DNA of 64,000 nt, taken from contig CM019830.1 of NCBI GenBank assembly GCA_009763385.1, forward strand, positions 97,652,649-97,716,648, written 5' to 3'. The first letter of the stretch is position 1. The number at the start of each line of letters is the position of its first letter. Both the position numbers and the translations under genes were made by a program. Source of the DNA: Coix lacryma-jobi var. lacryma-jobi (taxonomy: Eukaryota; Streptophyta; Magnoliopsida; Poales; Poaceae). The notes below the pieces were generated by a model that saw only the letters and a program-made list of their open reading frames with translations, was not told where the DNA came from and searched no databases. This document shows positions 21,516-33,375 of this stretch, one piece after another.

Positions 21516-23360
21516 TGTTTACACTAGTTATCTATCATAATTAAAGGATAAATAAATATGAAAAGGGCAAGAATTCAATCACCAACAAAGGTTTAAGGTT
21601 TTAATTGACAATATTCCATGAGCTTTGGTGAACTATGATTCTGCACGGACTAAACCAGGAAATCACCATGGGACCAACCGGTCCCCCCTTAGGGCCTACG
21701 GACTCCATCTTCTGGAATGTTCTCCCACCGACCTCTAGGATGCATCTCAGCCGTACCTTAAGTCGGGTTGATCTAACCGCCGTACCTGTGGGTCCGACCG
21801 GTCCCACAGGGCAGACCGGTCGGACGGCCACGGGGCCCACGCGCTATCGTCTTCTGCAAGCTACTTCCACCGCCTTTGAGGATCAATCTCAGCCCTACGT
21901 GAAGTCGGTTTGATCTAACGACCACGGTTCATCACCCAGGGCTATATAAATAGCCCCAGACCCCCCTCTCCAGGGTATCAGAGCATCAGACATTACATTC
22001 ATCAGATCATCATCAGAATACCAGAGAGGGAGATCAATCGGAAGACCTAGAACTACATCCACCTAGAATAGTTAGATAGAATAGGATTAGAGGAGGCAAG
22101 CTTCGCTTGGATTCCTGATCTAGTCACGAGAAGGCTCGGTAAACCCAAGATCTTCTCTCTTGTATTAACATTATGGATCTATTTCATAATTGCTCTTCTA
22201 GTTCATCATTGTTTATGTTCTAGTTCATCGTCTAGTTCTAGTTCATCGTCTAGTTCATCTTCTAGTTCATAATCTGTTCTAGTTCATGTTCTAGTTCGTA
22301 CTTTAGTTCTTCTCGATGATCTAATTCACCTTATTGTTCATCTTTATGCTCTAGATAGCAATACAATTGATATGACTAAGACATCAACTATTATATTCTT
22401 AATTATATTGCTTATATATGCTTTGATTATATATTTGGCATAGATAGTTCATTTTATGTTTATACTCATGTTCGTATAGCGCTCATCTTAAAGTACAACG
22501 GGTGGGTGATAGATGTTGTGTAGGCGTGGTGCCTATACACTATTTATCTGCGAATGCGTCCTATGTTCCGGATAGAGTGGTAGATCGTCGGGTGTGATAT
22601 TCCTGTTGAGTCCTTTGTATTCCACCTCCCGAATGTAGTGTTCAGTATGGCTCAGTTAACTCATGGTTTAGGGGTTACTCTGTTTGCACCTTTACTATGG
22701 AGTTGCCTCTTGATTATAAATATGTGACCTAGCCAATGATTGCCAAATATGTTTGCACTAATCAATGTATGCTATGACTTGTAATTAGAATAACTTAGGA
22801 ATGTTTCTTATTAATATCTGTTCTAATCATCACTTGCTAGGTAGTACTGTTCTAGGATTATCCTTGATTGATCTGATCTCTGTTATCATTTATCATTATC
22901 ATTTACTCTGTAATCTGATCCCTGTTTGGAGTAATAGTGTGTTATCAGTCTTTATTATAAGTGTGTGCCATAATGAATGTTGTTAAGTCTCATTAGTATA
23001 ATACCATCATACTTTGAATTGATTAGTCTCTAGGCTAAATATAAATAACGATACCTGAGACTAGCTTGGGTGAAATGCTTCTACAACGGGTGTATTTATG
23101 TGCGCTTGCGGGTAAATATTATCTTTAAATCCAGTGCCCTGATATAATTACATTGCTAGCTTCATGTTGGTGGATGACAACTTGATGTTAAGTGGAGTTA
23201 GATAGTGTCCCGTACACTCTTTAGTGCCTTCACTAGATTATTATTTATATGGTTCATTCTTAGTAGCGACGTTAAGAAATGTCACAAGCATTCTGGCGCC
23301 ATTACCGGGGACTAGATTAAAACCTCTCTCTTAGAGTGATTCCATTAAGGAGTGTCAACA
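21516..23360 (+). repeat. LTR A of Athila-type element
   Basis: It runs from TGTTTACACTAG to GAGTGTCAACA, 1845 bp. A TATA box (TATATAAATA) is at 21943-21952 and a run of CTAGTTCAT-type repeats at 22196-22310. It is homologous to LTR B except for two block differences near GACCGGTC palindromes. A tRNA-Asp primer-like site lies inside it near its end (23294-23311). Confidence 0.88.
23294..23311 (+). promoter_or_regulatory. Primer-site-like copy inside LTR A
   Basis: TGGCGCCATTACCGGGGA sits 67 nt before the LTR end, preceded by an LTR-end-like AATGTCACA. It resembles a former LTR end plus primer site now contained in the LTR. Confidence 0.65.
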
Positions 23361-23368
23361 AGCATTTC

Positions 23369-23385
23369 TGGCGCCATTGCGGGGA
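23369..23385 (+). promoter_or_regulatory. Primer binding site, tRNA-Asp type, one base short
   Basis: TGGCGCCATTGCGGGGA lies 8 nt after LTR A. Compared with the 18-nt site at 20228 it has one substitution and lacks one base. Confidence 0.75.
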
Positions 23386-23695
23386 AACCACATCAATTCA
23401 ATTAGGGATGGTACCTAGGGTTAATTAAAATCTTTACATGAACACTGATAGGACATTGCAGTTAGCAGCATTTAAAACGGTAGCTAGATACATATCATTT
23501 TACTTACACACATGTGATAATGCACTGGTTATTTATTTTACTCAAACAGGCTTACCTGGCTTTGTTTATCTTTTTATCTTATGCAGGGTGTGATGTATGA
23601 CTCGTTTCCCAACTTCCGAATAACTACGTTGAGGATCCGAAGCTTTACTAAAGAAAACAAGACGCAAACTCAAGAGACAAAGACAAAAACACCTC

Positions 23696-24373
23696 GTGGG
23701 CGATCTGTTCAACTGCCTTCCTAGAAAAGTTCTTTCCAGTGGGCAAGACGAATGCCCTCCGTGCCAGATTTTCAACTTTCCAGCACAATACGACGAATCA
23801 ATCCTAGAGGCTTGGGAACGCTTTCAAGACTACATATCAGAATGCCCTCACCATGGGATGGAGAATTGGCTACTCATGCAGACCTTCTACCATGGGCTCA
23901 CTTCGAGTACCCGTGAGAATGTGGATGCCGCTGCTGGAGGATCATTCTTATCACTCACTATCAACAATGCTACTACACTCATTGAGAAGATGGCCTCTAA
24001 CCAAGGATGGAACGAGGAACGCTCTCAACCATGCAAGAGGGGAGGAATACATCAACTAAAGGAAGTAGACATGCTGTCTATCAAACTTGACCTACTCATG
24101 AAGAAGTTCGATGAACACACTCCCAAGAAAGAAGACGTCAAGCAAATCTACGAATCTCGCATGACATGTGAAGAGTGTGGAGGCACTGGTCATTCAGGGA
24201 GCAACTACCCTGAGATTCAAGAGGATGCAAAGTACATCAACAACAACACTAACTATCGTCCTCAACAAGCTCAAGGATGGAACCAACAATCAAGGCCTAA
24301 TTACTCCGGTAACTACTCAGGTAACTACCAAGGTAATACATTTAACCAACCACCTTTGAGAGATGATATCTAA
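23696..24373 (+). pseudogene. Athila-type Gag fragment
   Basis: About 225 codons without an ATG at the start, so the N-terminus is missing or frameshifted. It shows an Athila-type Gag core (EAWERFQDYISECPHH, WLLMQTFYHGL, AAAGGSFLS) and a zinc-knuckle-like CEECGGTGHSGSNY in which the last Cys is Tyr. The end is Asn/Gln-rich. The frame then shifts to the next reading frame at about 24363, overlapping the following ORF by 11 nt. Confidence 0.8.
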
Positions 24374-25580
24374 TCAAAACAAGATTATTGATAATATGTC
24401 TAAGAAGATAGCTTCCAATGATAAACTGCTTGAAAATATTAATACTAGAATGGATAGCTTTACTTCTGCCATAAAGAATCAACATAGCTTTAATAAGATG
24501 ATAGATTCTCAGTTATCTCAGTTAGCAGCTTCAGTCCCTATGACTGAAAAAGGTAAGATTCCTGGATGTCCGAAAGAGCTAGAGACTGCAAATCTTGTAG
24601 ATATTTATGATGCAGGACATCTCATACCTAGACCATCAAGGGAATAGAAGGATGACTCCATTGCCCCGAAGAAAGGAGATCCAGGAAGACTTGTTCTTCC
24701 AATCCACATTGGATCTAACAGTTTTGACGAAGCAGTCTGCGACTTTGGAGCAAGCGTCAACATTATGCCAAAGGTAATATACGAACAAATTCATGGTGCA
24801 CCTCTGTTATATACAAGTATGTGTTTGCAGCTTGCAGATCAGACGCTATGCTACCCATTGGGAATTCTAGAAGATGTCTGTATACGAGTGGGACGCTCAT
24901 ATGTGTGTGTAGACTTTATGATCGTCGAAACAGGTGGAGACAATAGAGCACCCATTATTCTAGGACGCCCGTTCCTAAGATCAACAAAAGCCATCATCTA
25001 CGCGGACAACGCCAAGATCTGTTTCAAGAGACGTACACTCACTACCCGAGTCCACCCTCAGATGCCTTATGAAGATGCAAACGCTATATCATCAAAGAAG
25101 AAGAATAGGAATAGAAGGAGGAAGAACAAGGCTACACAACCGCATCAAGACACAGTGTGGATGGTCAACTCTGTCCAAACAGAATATGACCACCTTCTTC
25201 CATCACCATACCTCGCCAAGAGAGATGACCCAGGTGTACCCACCATCGATTGCAGGATCGAGGGAAGTACATTCCACAAGATGTTCTGCGACATCGGATC
25301 AAGTGTTAACATAATGTCTAAGGTAACATATGAATACTTATATAAAAATAGACCTATGTATCAAACATATGTGCAGCTGCAGCTGGCGGACAAAACTTAT
25401 CGATTTCCAGAGGGAATAGTAAGAGATGTGATGATCCAAATTGAAGACCACTATGTTCCCACCGACTTCATGGTGCTAGACATGGGAAGAGAAGACGATA
25501 TTCACATCATCCTAGGAAGACCCTTCCTCAACACCACTGGCGCCATCATCTACATGAGATCTGGAGAGATCCACTTCTAG
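24363..25580 (+). pseudogene. Gag C-terminus plus two tandem retropepsin-like domains
   Basis: One frame broken by a single TAG at 24645-24647. The first part (NQNKIIDNMSKKI, QLSQLAASVP) is the helical Gag-protease linker seen in Athila elements. Two protease-like domains follow: about 24651-25030 (VCDFGASVNIMP ... IILGRPFL) and about 25215-25580 (FCDIGSSVNIMS ... IILGRPFL), joined by a basic linker rich in Lys and Arg. The active-site triad reads DFG and DIG rather than DSG; Athila-type proteases often have DxG. The frame ends after the second domain with no RT, RNase H or integrase before the 3' LTR, so the element is non-autonomous. Confidence 0.78.
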
Positions 25581-27648
25581 TTCCCAAGAGAGAAGGTACG
25601 CTGTTACTTCAATAGTTATGCCAGTAATGTACAGGAAAAGAAGAACCACTCAAGGAGGAGGCACCGCACATCCCAACGCAACAAGAATCGACCAATCAAG
25701 GATGGATGGGCTAACTATGAAGGAGAAGTAACCAGGAGTGAAGACATCCCATTAAAGGAAATAAAGGACGATGAAGTAAAGGAGACAAGTCCACCAGTCA
25801 AGCAAGTGTGGAAGAAGAAAGAGAGTTCTACTGACGTGCAATCATCGAGGTCCTCCTCAGGATCTGCTGATGCACCCAAGGAAGAATGAAGCATACAAGG
25901 AGTCTTGTTCGATAGACTACAAACGTCGAATCCTCGCCGAAAGGTAACTCAGTAGTTATCCATATTCATTAGCATTAAATTCATCATTAGTAGAATCTGC
26001 ATAATCATTTTACTATTAGTATCATATTTACTTCTTAAGCAATTATATCTGCATTAGAAAACAAAATAAAATATGAAAAACTCTAAGCCCCATGAGAGGA
26101 GTACACTTTCTGTGGAGGCATAAAATAAATATACATTTGCATATTTACTTTTGCATTGCATACATCCATAAAAATAAAAATCTAAAAGAGATACTATGAA
26201 ACACTGCTGAAACTCTACTTAGTGGAAAAGAACATAAATAATCTTAAGAGCTTTAAGACAACTAGACAAATGGAGGAATGTTTATCACTAACGCTTAATC
26301 AAGTTCCACTAGTTGTGTTGTCTATCTTTGAATTCAGCAGGAAGAGAAGAAGAGAAGGACTCAAGAAACCACTAACAGTCTACTCGTCTTCTAGAGAAAA
26401 AGACCACGTCAAGATCCAGCTTGGGGGAAGGCACCCTCAGTTATCACGATAAGTATCACGGCTTTTTATTACTATTAGTTTGGTTTAGATAGATCAGGTT
26501 AATAAATGTAGAAACCCCTAAAAAGGTGAATAACTATTACAAAACCAAATAAAGATATTAAATAATGAATAAATGTCTAGGTGGATATAAGACTTAATTT
26601 TGCTCATGATGAACATGATGAACAATTGCTCTGCCGTAGTGTTTAAACTTAAATTTTCTTGAGTTTTAGACAAAGCTGCTCTTAATAAACTCTGAACCTG
26701 AAACCTGTGGATTGCAAAAGCTTGATCGAAAGTCTAGATAATTGTGAGATATGATATAAAAAGGTTTGAGCTGCTGTTTATCTAATTCCTAGAGATACTA
26801 GAGTTCTGGAGATTTACACTTTGAAAAGATTAAAAACACATGATGAGATCCTGTATGACATAACATGAATTCCTACCCAGAGCCAATAATATGATCTTAA
26901 GATAAGGCTACTTGCTTTGTTCTAAGTTTTTAGTTATGGTTGAGAAATTTATCATGCTCTAGAGATCAAGAATGTTTTATTAAAAGATTCACTCTTCCGA
27001 AGTAGTATTGTGTTAGAGGCTTGGGACTATGCAAAAGTATAAAAGGAGGAAATAAAAGGGACAAGTGTCCGACTACCTCAAAAGAAAAAAAAGTTATGAT
27101 AAAAATATGAAAAAAAGAATGATAGCTCATGGTCCCTCTAATTACAATATGCCAGTAAGAGATGACAAATTGCAAATGTTCTAAGATCTTGATCTATGAG
27201 TATGAGATCTTTCTCCCTAACTTTGAACTTTGACTTGGTAAGATATGCTTTTCACTTCTTAAAGCTCCAGATATATATATCCATAGAAGGAAGGAAAATG
27301 CATCAGTGAGGAATCATAAAATATAAAAGAGCGATTTGAGAGTGTCATAAAGTGGAATCTCTGATTTTTATTTTGAAAATATATAAAACTCCAGAATGAA
27401 GGTTGATCAAAGAGTTAGAAATACAGTGCTTAACTTGATTGTTCTATCTTTTGATTGTTTAAGGACCCAGGTGAAGGCAAAAACTCCATAGTTAAAGGTA
27501 ATATGAGAAAGTCAGAATAGTTAACTCTAATCCAAGGGAAGAATTTTGTTTAAACATATGTACCATTGAGGTGTGAAAGCATAGTAGCAATTCCTGATTC
27601 ATCATGAATATTTGCTAAGGGACTAGCAAAAGGTAAGCTTGGGGGAAT
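25581..27648 (+). other. Non-coding 3' internal region of the Athila-type element
   Basis: I see no conserved coding domain. Small open frames (for example 26222-26452) lack recognisable motifs. A polypurine tract (AGCTTGGGGGAAT) ends at 27648, directly before LTR B. Confidence 0.7.
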
Positions 27649-29513
27649 TGTTGACACTAGTTATCTATCATAATTAAAGGATAAATAAATATGAAAAGGG
27701 CAAGAATTCAATCACCAACAAAGGTTTAGGGTTTTAATTGACAATATTCCATGAGTTTTGGTGAACTATGATTCTGCAGGGACTAAACCAGGAAATCAAC
27801 ACCGATAGCTTCCCACAGAAGGAAACCGACGGGAGATAACTCCACCGCCACGTCAGGAAGTTTCTAGAAAACTCCAGAGGACACCAGAAGACACCAGGAG
27901 GTCGGGCACCGTGGGACCCTGCCAGGTGGGGCCGACCGGTCCCACCATGGGACCGACCGGTCCCCTGTTGGGGCCTACGGACTCCATCTTCTCGAATGTT
28001 CTCCCACCAACCTCTAGGATGCATCTCAGCCGTACCTTAAGTTAGTTTGATCTAACGGCCACGGTTCATCGCCCAGGGCTATATAAACAGCCCCAGACCC
28101 CCCTCTCCAGGGCATCACAGCATCAAACATTACATTCATCAGATCATCATCAGAATCACTAGAGGGAGATCAATCGGAAGCCCTAGAACTACATCCACCT
28201 AGAATAGTTAGATAGAATAGGATTAGAGGAGGCAAGCTTCGCTTGGATTCCTGCTCTAGTCACGAGAAGGCTCGGTAAACCCAAGATCTTCTCTTGTATT
28301 AACAATATGGATCTATTTCATAATTGCTCTTCTAGTTCATCATTGTTTATGTTCTAGTTCATCGTCTAGTTCTAGTTCATCGTCTAGTTCATCTTCTAGT
28401 TCATAATCCTGTTCTAGTTCATGTTCTAGTTCGTACTTTAGTTCTTCTCGATGATCTAATTCACCTTATTGTTCATCTTTATGCTCTAGATAGCAATACA
28501 ATTGATATGACTAAGACATCAACTATTATATTCTTAATTATATTGCTTATAGTATGCTTTGATTATATATTTGGCATAGATAGTTCATTATTATGTTTAT
28601 ACTCATGTTCGTATAGCGCTCATCTTAAAGTACAACGGGTGGGTGATAGATGCTGTGTAGGCGTGGTGCCTATACACTATTTATCTGCGAATGCGTCTTA
28701 TGTTCTGGATAGAGTGGTAGATCGCGGGTGTGATATTCCTGTTGAGTCCTTTGTATTCCACCTCCCGAATGTAGTGTTCAGTATGACTCAGTTAACTCAT
28801 GGTTTAGGGGTTACTCTGTTTGGCACCTTTACTATGGAGTTGCCTCTTGATTATAAATATGATGTGACCTAGCCAATGATTGCCAAATATATTTGCACTA
28901 ATCAATGTATGCTATGACATGTAATCAGAATAACTTAGGAATGTTTCTTATTAATATCTGTTCTAATCATCACTTGCTAGGTAGTACTGTTCTAGGATTA
29001 TCCTTGATTGATCTGATCTCTGTTATCATTTAACATTTATCATTATCATTTCCTCTGTAATCTGATCCCTGTTTGGAGTAATAAAGTGTGTTATCGGTCT
29101 TTATTATAAGTGTATGCCATAATGAATGCTGTTAAGTCCTCATTAGTATAATACCATCATACTTTGAAATGATTAGTCTCTAGGCTAAATATAAATAACG
29201 ATACCTGAGACTAGCTTGGGTGAAATGCTTCTACAACGGGTGTATTTATCTGTGCGCTTGCGGGTAAATATCTATCTTTAAATCCAGTGCCCTGATATAA
29301 TTACATTGCTAGCTTCATGTTGGGGATGACAACTTGACGTTAAGTGGAGTTAGTAGTGTCCCGTACACTCTTTAGTGCCTTCATTAGATTATTATTTATA
29401 TGGTTCATTCTTAGTAGCGACGTTAAGAAATGTCACAAGCATTTCTGGGCCGTTACCTGGGGATAGATTAAAGAACTCTCTCTGTAGAGTGATTCCATTA
29501 AGGAGTGTCAACA
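27649..29513 (+). repeat. LTR B (3' LTR) of Athila-type element
   Basis: It runs from TGTTGACACTAG to GAGTGTCAACA, 1865 bp, with a TATA box (TATATAAACA) at 28080-28089 and CTAGTTCAT repeats at 28329-28446. The inner primer-like copy is decayed (about 29438-29455). It is homologous to LTR A. Confidence 0.88.
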
Positions 29514-30014
29514 AGGAACAAACCTAAATATGGCGCTGAGGGCGGTAACAGGAGTTCACTTCCTCCTCAGGAACGCTCCCGTGGTTGTTATCTGCCATTA
29601 AAAGAGGAGGAGATGGGCTTTTGAAAGGCGAAGCTTGGCGAGGAAAGAGGGTTTTTGGATTGGAAGGAAAAGCAAGCAAAAAGATGTGCTCCGAATGTGA
29701 CGGGAGATAGAGACGAAGGGGAAATTTATATTAGGAGATTGGAATCTAGGAAGGGAAAAGATGTCGCTTCGTACAGTGTGTGCAGAGCACTCAAGTGAAA
29801 TGTTAAATCACAACACGTTTTTCAAGAGAAGAGCAATCGTCTCGCATTAATCAGTCAAAATAACCGTTCAGATTGTTTGCGGTGTCAAAAGGGGAGAAGA
29901 GGAAAAGGACTCGACTGATTTGACTAAGAGATGAAGTTAGTCGATCGGACCCTAAAGGAAGGGAAACGACATTTTTGGAATGAAATAAATTTCATCCCAA
30001 AATTGGGGGGCATG
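29514..30014 (+). other. 3' internal end of another gypsy-like element
   Basis: There is no recognisable frame. It ends with a polypurine tract (AATTGGGGGG, 30001-30010) before an LTR start, so it is the tail of a plus-strand element whose body is missing. Confidence 0.55.
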
Positions 30015-30674
30015 TGTTTACACCAGATTTGGACCGAGGAGATTAATGTTTTGTAAACATAAATGGACTAATTTATTAAGGAAAAGGATCGGCCTAAAAT
30101 ATGAAAAAGCTCGTATGAGTCGAGGGTGACCCGGAAGCTTCATGCGGACCAGCACGACGGGCTTCAAGACGTGTCGGACTCGACCAAGGAGTTCAAGTTC
30201 GGGTCGTCTTTTGTTTTTTCCTTTTTTGTAATCTACTCGTGTTAGGGCAAGAGTCCACCGGGTTATAAATAGCTAGAAACCTGGATTTTGTAAGGGAATC
30301 CAATCAATCAAAACACAACCGCGCCTCGGCCCAAAACCCTAGGAGTAGGAGTACATAGATCTCGGCGAGACCTTCAATCAGGCAGGGCTGCATCGGCACC
30401 GACCGACCTCCGGTTTGCTTGTAAGTTTTCACCAATGGCTTGTGTCATCGTGTAATAAGGCTGGCATTGGCATCGACCAAACTCTTGTTAGGCTATGGCA
30501 CAGGCTAGTTATCGGTTTAAGTTCGTCTTTTGTAAGACCTGTCTTGACTTTGATCAATCTCTTACTTTTGTCGATCTTGGCTAGTTATCGGCTCTATTAG
30601 TTTGACAAGCTAATAGATTCATTAAGTTATCGATGTTGTTTTATGTTTTAATTTGTTTCTTTATGTTTTAAACA
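30015..30674 (+). repeat. LTR or LTR fragment, gypsy-like
   Basis: It begins TGTTTACACCAG after a polypurine tract (a start two bases earlier is possible), has a TATA box (TATAAATA, 30263-30270) and a leader, and ends near TTTTAAACA at about 30674; the 3' end is uncertain. It is unlike the LTR at 19279-20219. Confidence 0.5.
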
Positions 30675-30696
30675 ACATCTTGCCCAACCAAGATTG

Positions 30697-31858
30697 TGCA
30701 GATACATGGGTGTATGTCGGATCTTGAGTGATGAGTGATTGTCAACTGTTTTGATGCGCATGTTCTTTGGCTTATGTTGTGCAGGTGTCGGGCATGGAGA
30801 CAGTGATCGAGGGCAAGGTGAAGGTCAAGTAGAGATGTGTCGTGCCGACGGACCGGGAGCGGTGAAGGGCGGACGTGAGGCTTGGACAGAGGGACCGGTG
30901 GCCTGAGGATCAGCTGTGGTGGCTGACAGCCTGGGACAGCGACGACCGGAGACTTGCGGGGCACGGTGTTGCTCGGGTCGAGGACCTGGGGGACACGTGT
31001 CGGTGGACGGGGTGCACGGGCGGTGCATCCCCTCTACAGCGTCGGTTTGATGGTTGAGCCACAGAAAAACCATCGGGTGGACGGTTTCTAGGTTGGGCCA
31101 CAAAACCTGGGTGCTGCGGTTTTGCCGAGTTGAGCCACAAAACTCAGGCTGAGGACGATTTCCAGGTTTGGGCCTCATAAAACCTGGGCGCTGGCGGGTT
31201 TCGAGTTTGGGCCACAAAACTCAGGCGATGGACGACTTGTTTTCCGGTTTTGGGCCTAAAACCGGGGGTTGGTCGTGAAGACAGATTTCCCTGTTTCGGC
31301 CACAAAACCGGGGGCGAGGTCCAGGAAAAGGATGAGTAGAGCGGTGGCGGCACGTGGCGGCAATCGGTGAGGTTGCGTCGAGGCAACGCTACCAGTTGTG
31401 CGGGCGTGGCCGTCGGATCAACATCTACTTTGAGTTGGTCCAGAATAACCTTAGGGTTTAGCTGGTTCGCTCTGTAATATTAGGGGTAGTGTGGGAATTA
31501 GAATTAGGATAAGTAGGGGCAGACACCCACCTCCCAAACTATCTCAATCATTTGCTATTTTCCACCTAGGGTTTCCTGCTCTCCCACATCCCTGCTGTAG
31601 CGAACTGAGATCCACAGAGAAGACAATCATACCTCTGTGTTCGTGAGATTTTGAGGAAGTGAGACCGTAATCTCACTATTGTAGCGTGTGGTAGCCACAT
31701 GGTTGAAAATTGGTGGTTGTGATTCGCGTTTTGGTGTTGTTCTTCGTGGGTTGCTTTTCTCCATGATTTTCCCGGTGATCGATCTCATTACTCGTTGCGT
31801 CTTTTTTGATTCCGTTTGAACTGAGTTTGTTCTAGATCGTGAGGCACTTCTTTCCACC
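30697..31858 (+). repeat. Sirevirus LTR G1, 3'-truncated
   Basis: It starts TGCAGATACATGGG and matches the reverse of the LTR at 59727-61804 through the hairpin array (about 31045-31320), promoter region and part of the leader. It stops at 31858, where a second LTR of the same family begins. Confidence 0.82.
31045..31320 (+). repeat. Hairpin array in LTR G1 (decayed)
   Basis: Repeated units of type CAGGTTT-GGGCCTC-AAAACCTG with different stems, the same kind as at 61191-61414 but with more mismatches. Confidence 0.65.
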
Positions 31859-33312
31859 TGCGGATACATGGGTGTATGCCGAGTCTCGAGTGATGAGTGA
31901 TTGTCAATGGGGTTGATGCGCATGATCTTTGGCTTGTGTTGTGCAGGTGTCGAGCACAGAGACAGTGATCGAGGGCAAGGTGAAGGTCAAGTAGAGACGT
32001 GTCGTGCCGACGGACCGGGAGCGGTGAAGGGCGGACATGAGGCTTGGACTGAGGGACCGGTGGCCTGAGGATCAGCTGTGGTGGCTGACAGCCTAGGACA
32101 GTGACGAGCGGAGACTTGCGGGGCATGGTATTGCTCGGGTCGAGGACCTGGGGACACGTGTCGGTGGACGGGGTGCACGGGCGGTGCATCCCCTCTACAG
32201 CACCGGTTTGGTGGTTGAGCCATAGAAAAACCACCGGGTGGACAGTTTCCAGGTTTGGGCCACAAAACCTGGGTTGCTGCGGTTTGCTGAGTTTGGGCCA
32301 CAAAACTCGGGCTGAGGACGGTTTCCAGGTTTGGGCCTCAAAACCTGGGTGCTGGCGGGTTTCTGAGTTTGGGCCACAAAACTCAGGCGACGGACGTCGG
32401 GTTCCCGGTTTCGGCCTCAAAACCGGGGGACGGACTTGAAGGCCTGGTTTCCTGGTTTTGGCCACAAAACCGGGGGGTGGAGTCCGGGAAAAGGACAAGT
32501 AGAGCGGTGGCGGCACGTGGCGGCAAACGGTGAGGTTGCGTCGAGGCAACGCTACCCAGTTGTGCGGGCGTGGCCGTCGGATCAGCATCATCTTCGAGTT
32601 GGTCCAGGATAGCCTTAGGGTTTGGCTGGGTCACTCTATAAATACATAGGGGTAGAGTGGGAATTAGAATTAGGATAAGTAGGGGGATCTGTGGTTGTGT
32701 TCTTCGGCCATTTTGGTTTTGCGTGACCGGCAGACAGTCCGCAGTACACGGTCTTGGACAGTCAGGGAACTGTCCAGGGACACTTCAGCAGCAGTGCGTT
32801 TTCGCACTTTTGACCGGCTGACAGTCCGCCACCCCTAGCGGACAGTCCGCAGTAGGGGCGGACAGTCCGGGACCCTAGGGGCCGGACAGCCCGGGAACCT
32901 GCTGAGTGTTGCGTTTAGTGCGTTTGCTCTCCCGGCTTCTTCGCTTGGTTTCCGAACTTCTCGTTGGCCCCTAGAGTTGACCAAGTAACCTCTCTAGGTA
33001 TCTTTGCTACTCGTTAGCATCGGTATTTGGGGATTTCTCGACGTAGCATTCCATCTACGTTTGGGACTCGGTTTTTAGGGGTCGAACTTGTGCCGGTGCT
33101 TTTGGCATTTTGTTTGCTATCGCTTTGTGGTGCCTCGCTGTGATCCTAGGGATCATCCACCCTCTTCCAAGGGTCGTGGGCATCACGGTTTTGGTCGAAG
33201 CTTTCGGGGGTTCATTTTGGGACAAAAGGCCAAAGTTTCAAGAGAAATTTTTGAGGCTCCCATTCACCCCCCCCCCCTCTGGTCACCTTGCTATTGCATT
33301 CTTGGTCCTTCA
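31859..33312 (+). repeat. Sirevirus LTR G2 (5' LTR of the following gag-pol)
   Basis: It is bounded TGCGGATACATG...GGTCCTTCA. It contains the hairpin array (32205-32480), a promoter with TATAAATA (about 32637), a cluster of ACAGTCCGC-type palindromes (about 32740-32890) and a poly-C run (11 C) before CTCTGGTCAC, the complement of the poly-G seen in the other copies. Confidence 0.87.
32205..32480 (+). repeat. Hairpin array in LTR G2
   Basis: Successive inverted repeats with different stems around a loop of type GGGCCNCA: CCAGGTTT/AAACCTGG-like, GAGTTT/AAACTC-like and CCGGTTT/AAACCGG-like units. Confidence 0.75.
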
Positions 33313-33314
33313 AT

Positions 33315-33326
33315 TGGTACCAGAGT
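33315..33326 (+). promoter_or_regulatory. Primer binding site, initiator Met type (variant)
   Basis: TGGTACCAGAGT lies two bases (AT) after the LTR end. It differs from TGGTATCAGAGC by two bases. Confidence 0.85.
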
Positions 33327-33375
33327 GGGTTAAGGATCTTCCACCTTAGCCGGTTCCAGATCCACAGAAGGCGAC

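Noticed and set aside
19279..30674. LTRs at 19279-20219 and 30015-30674 as the two ends of one element around the Athila tandem
   Set aside because: Both are plus-strand, but their leader sequences are unlike and no target duplication joins them.
31987..32591. Repetitive ORFs with peptides such as LRPKPGNR, also at 54425-54763 and 61081-61590
   Set aside because: They are translations of the hairpin array in the LTR, appear in both strands and several frames, and end in unrelated sequence.
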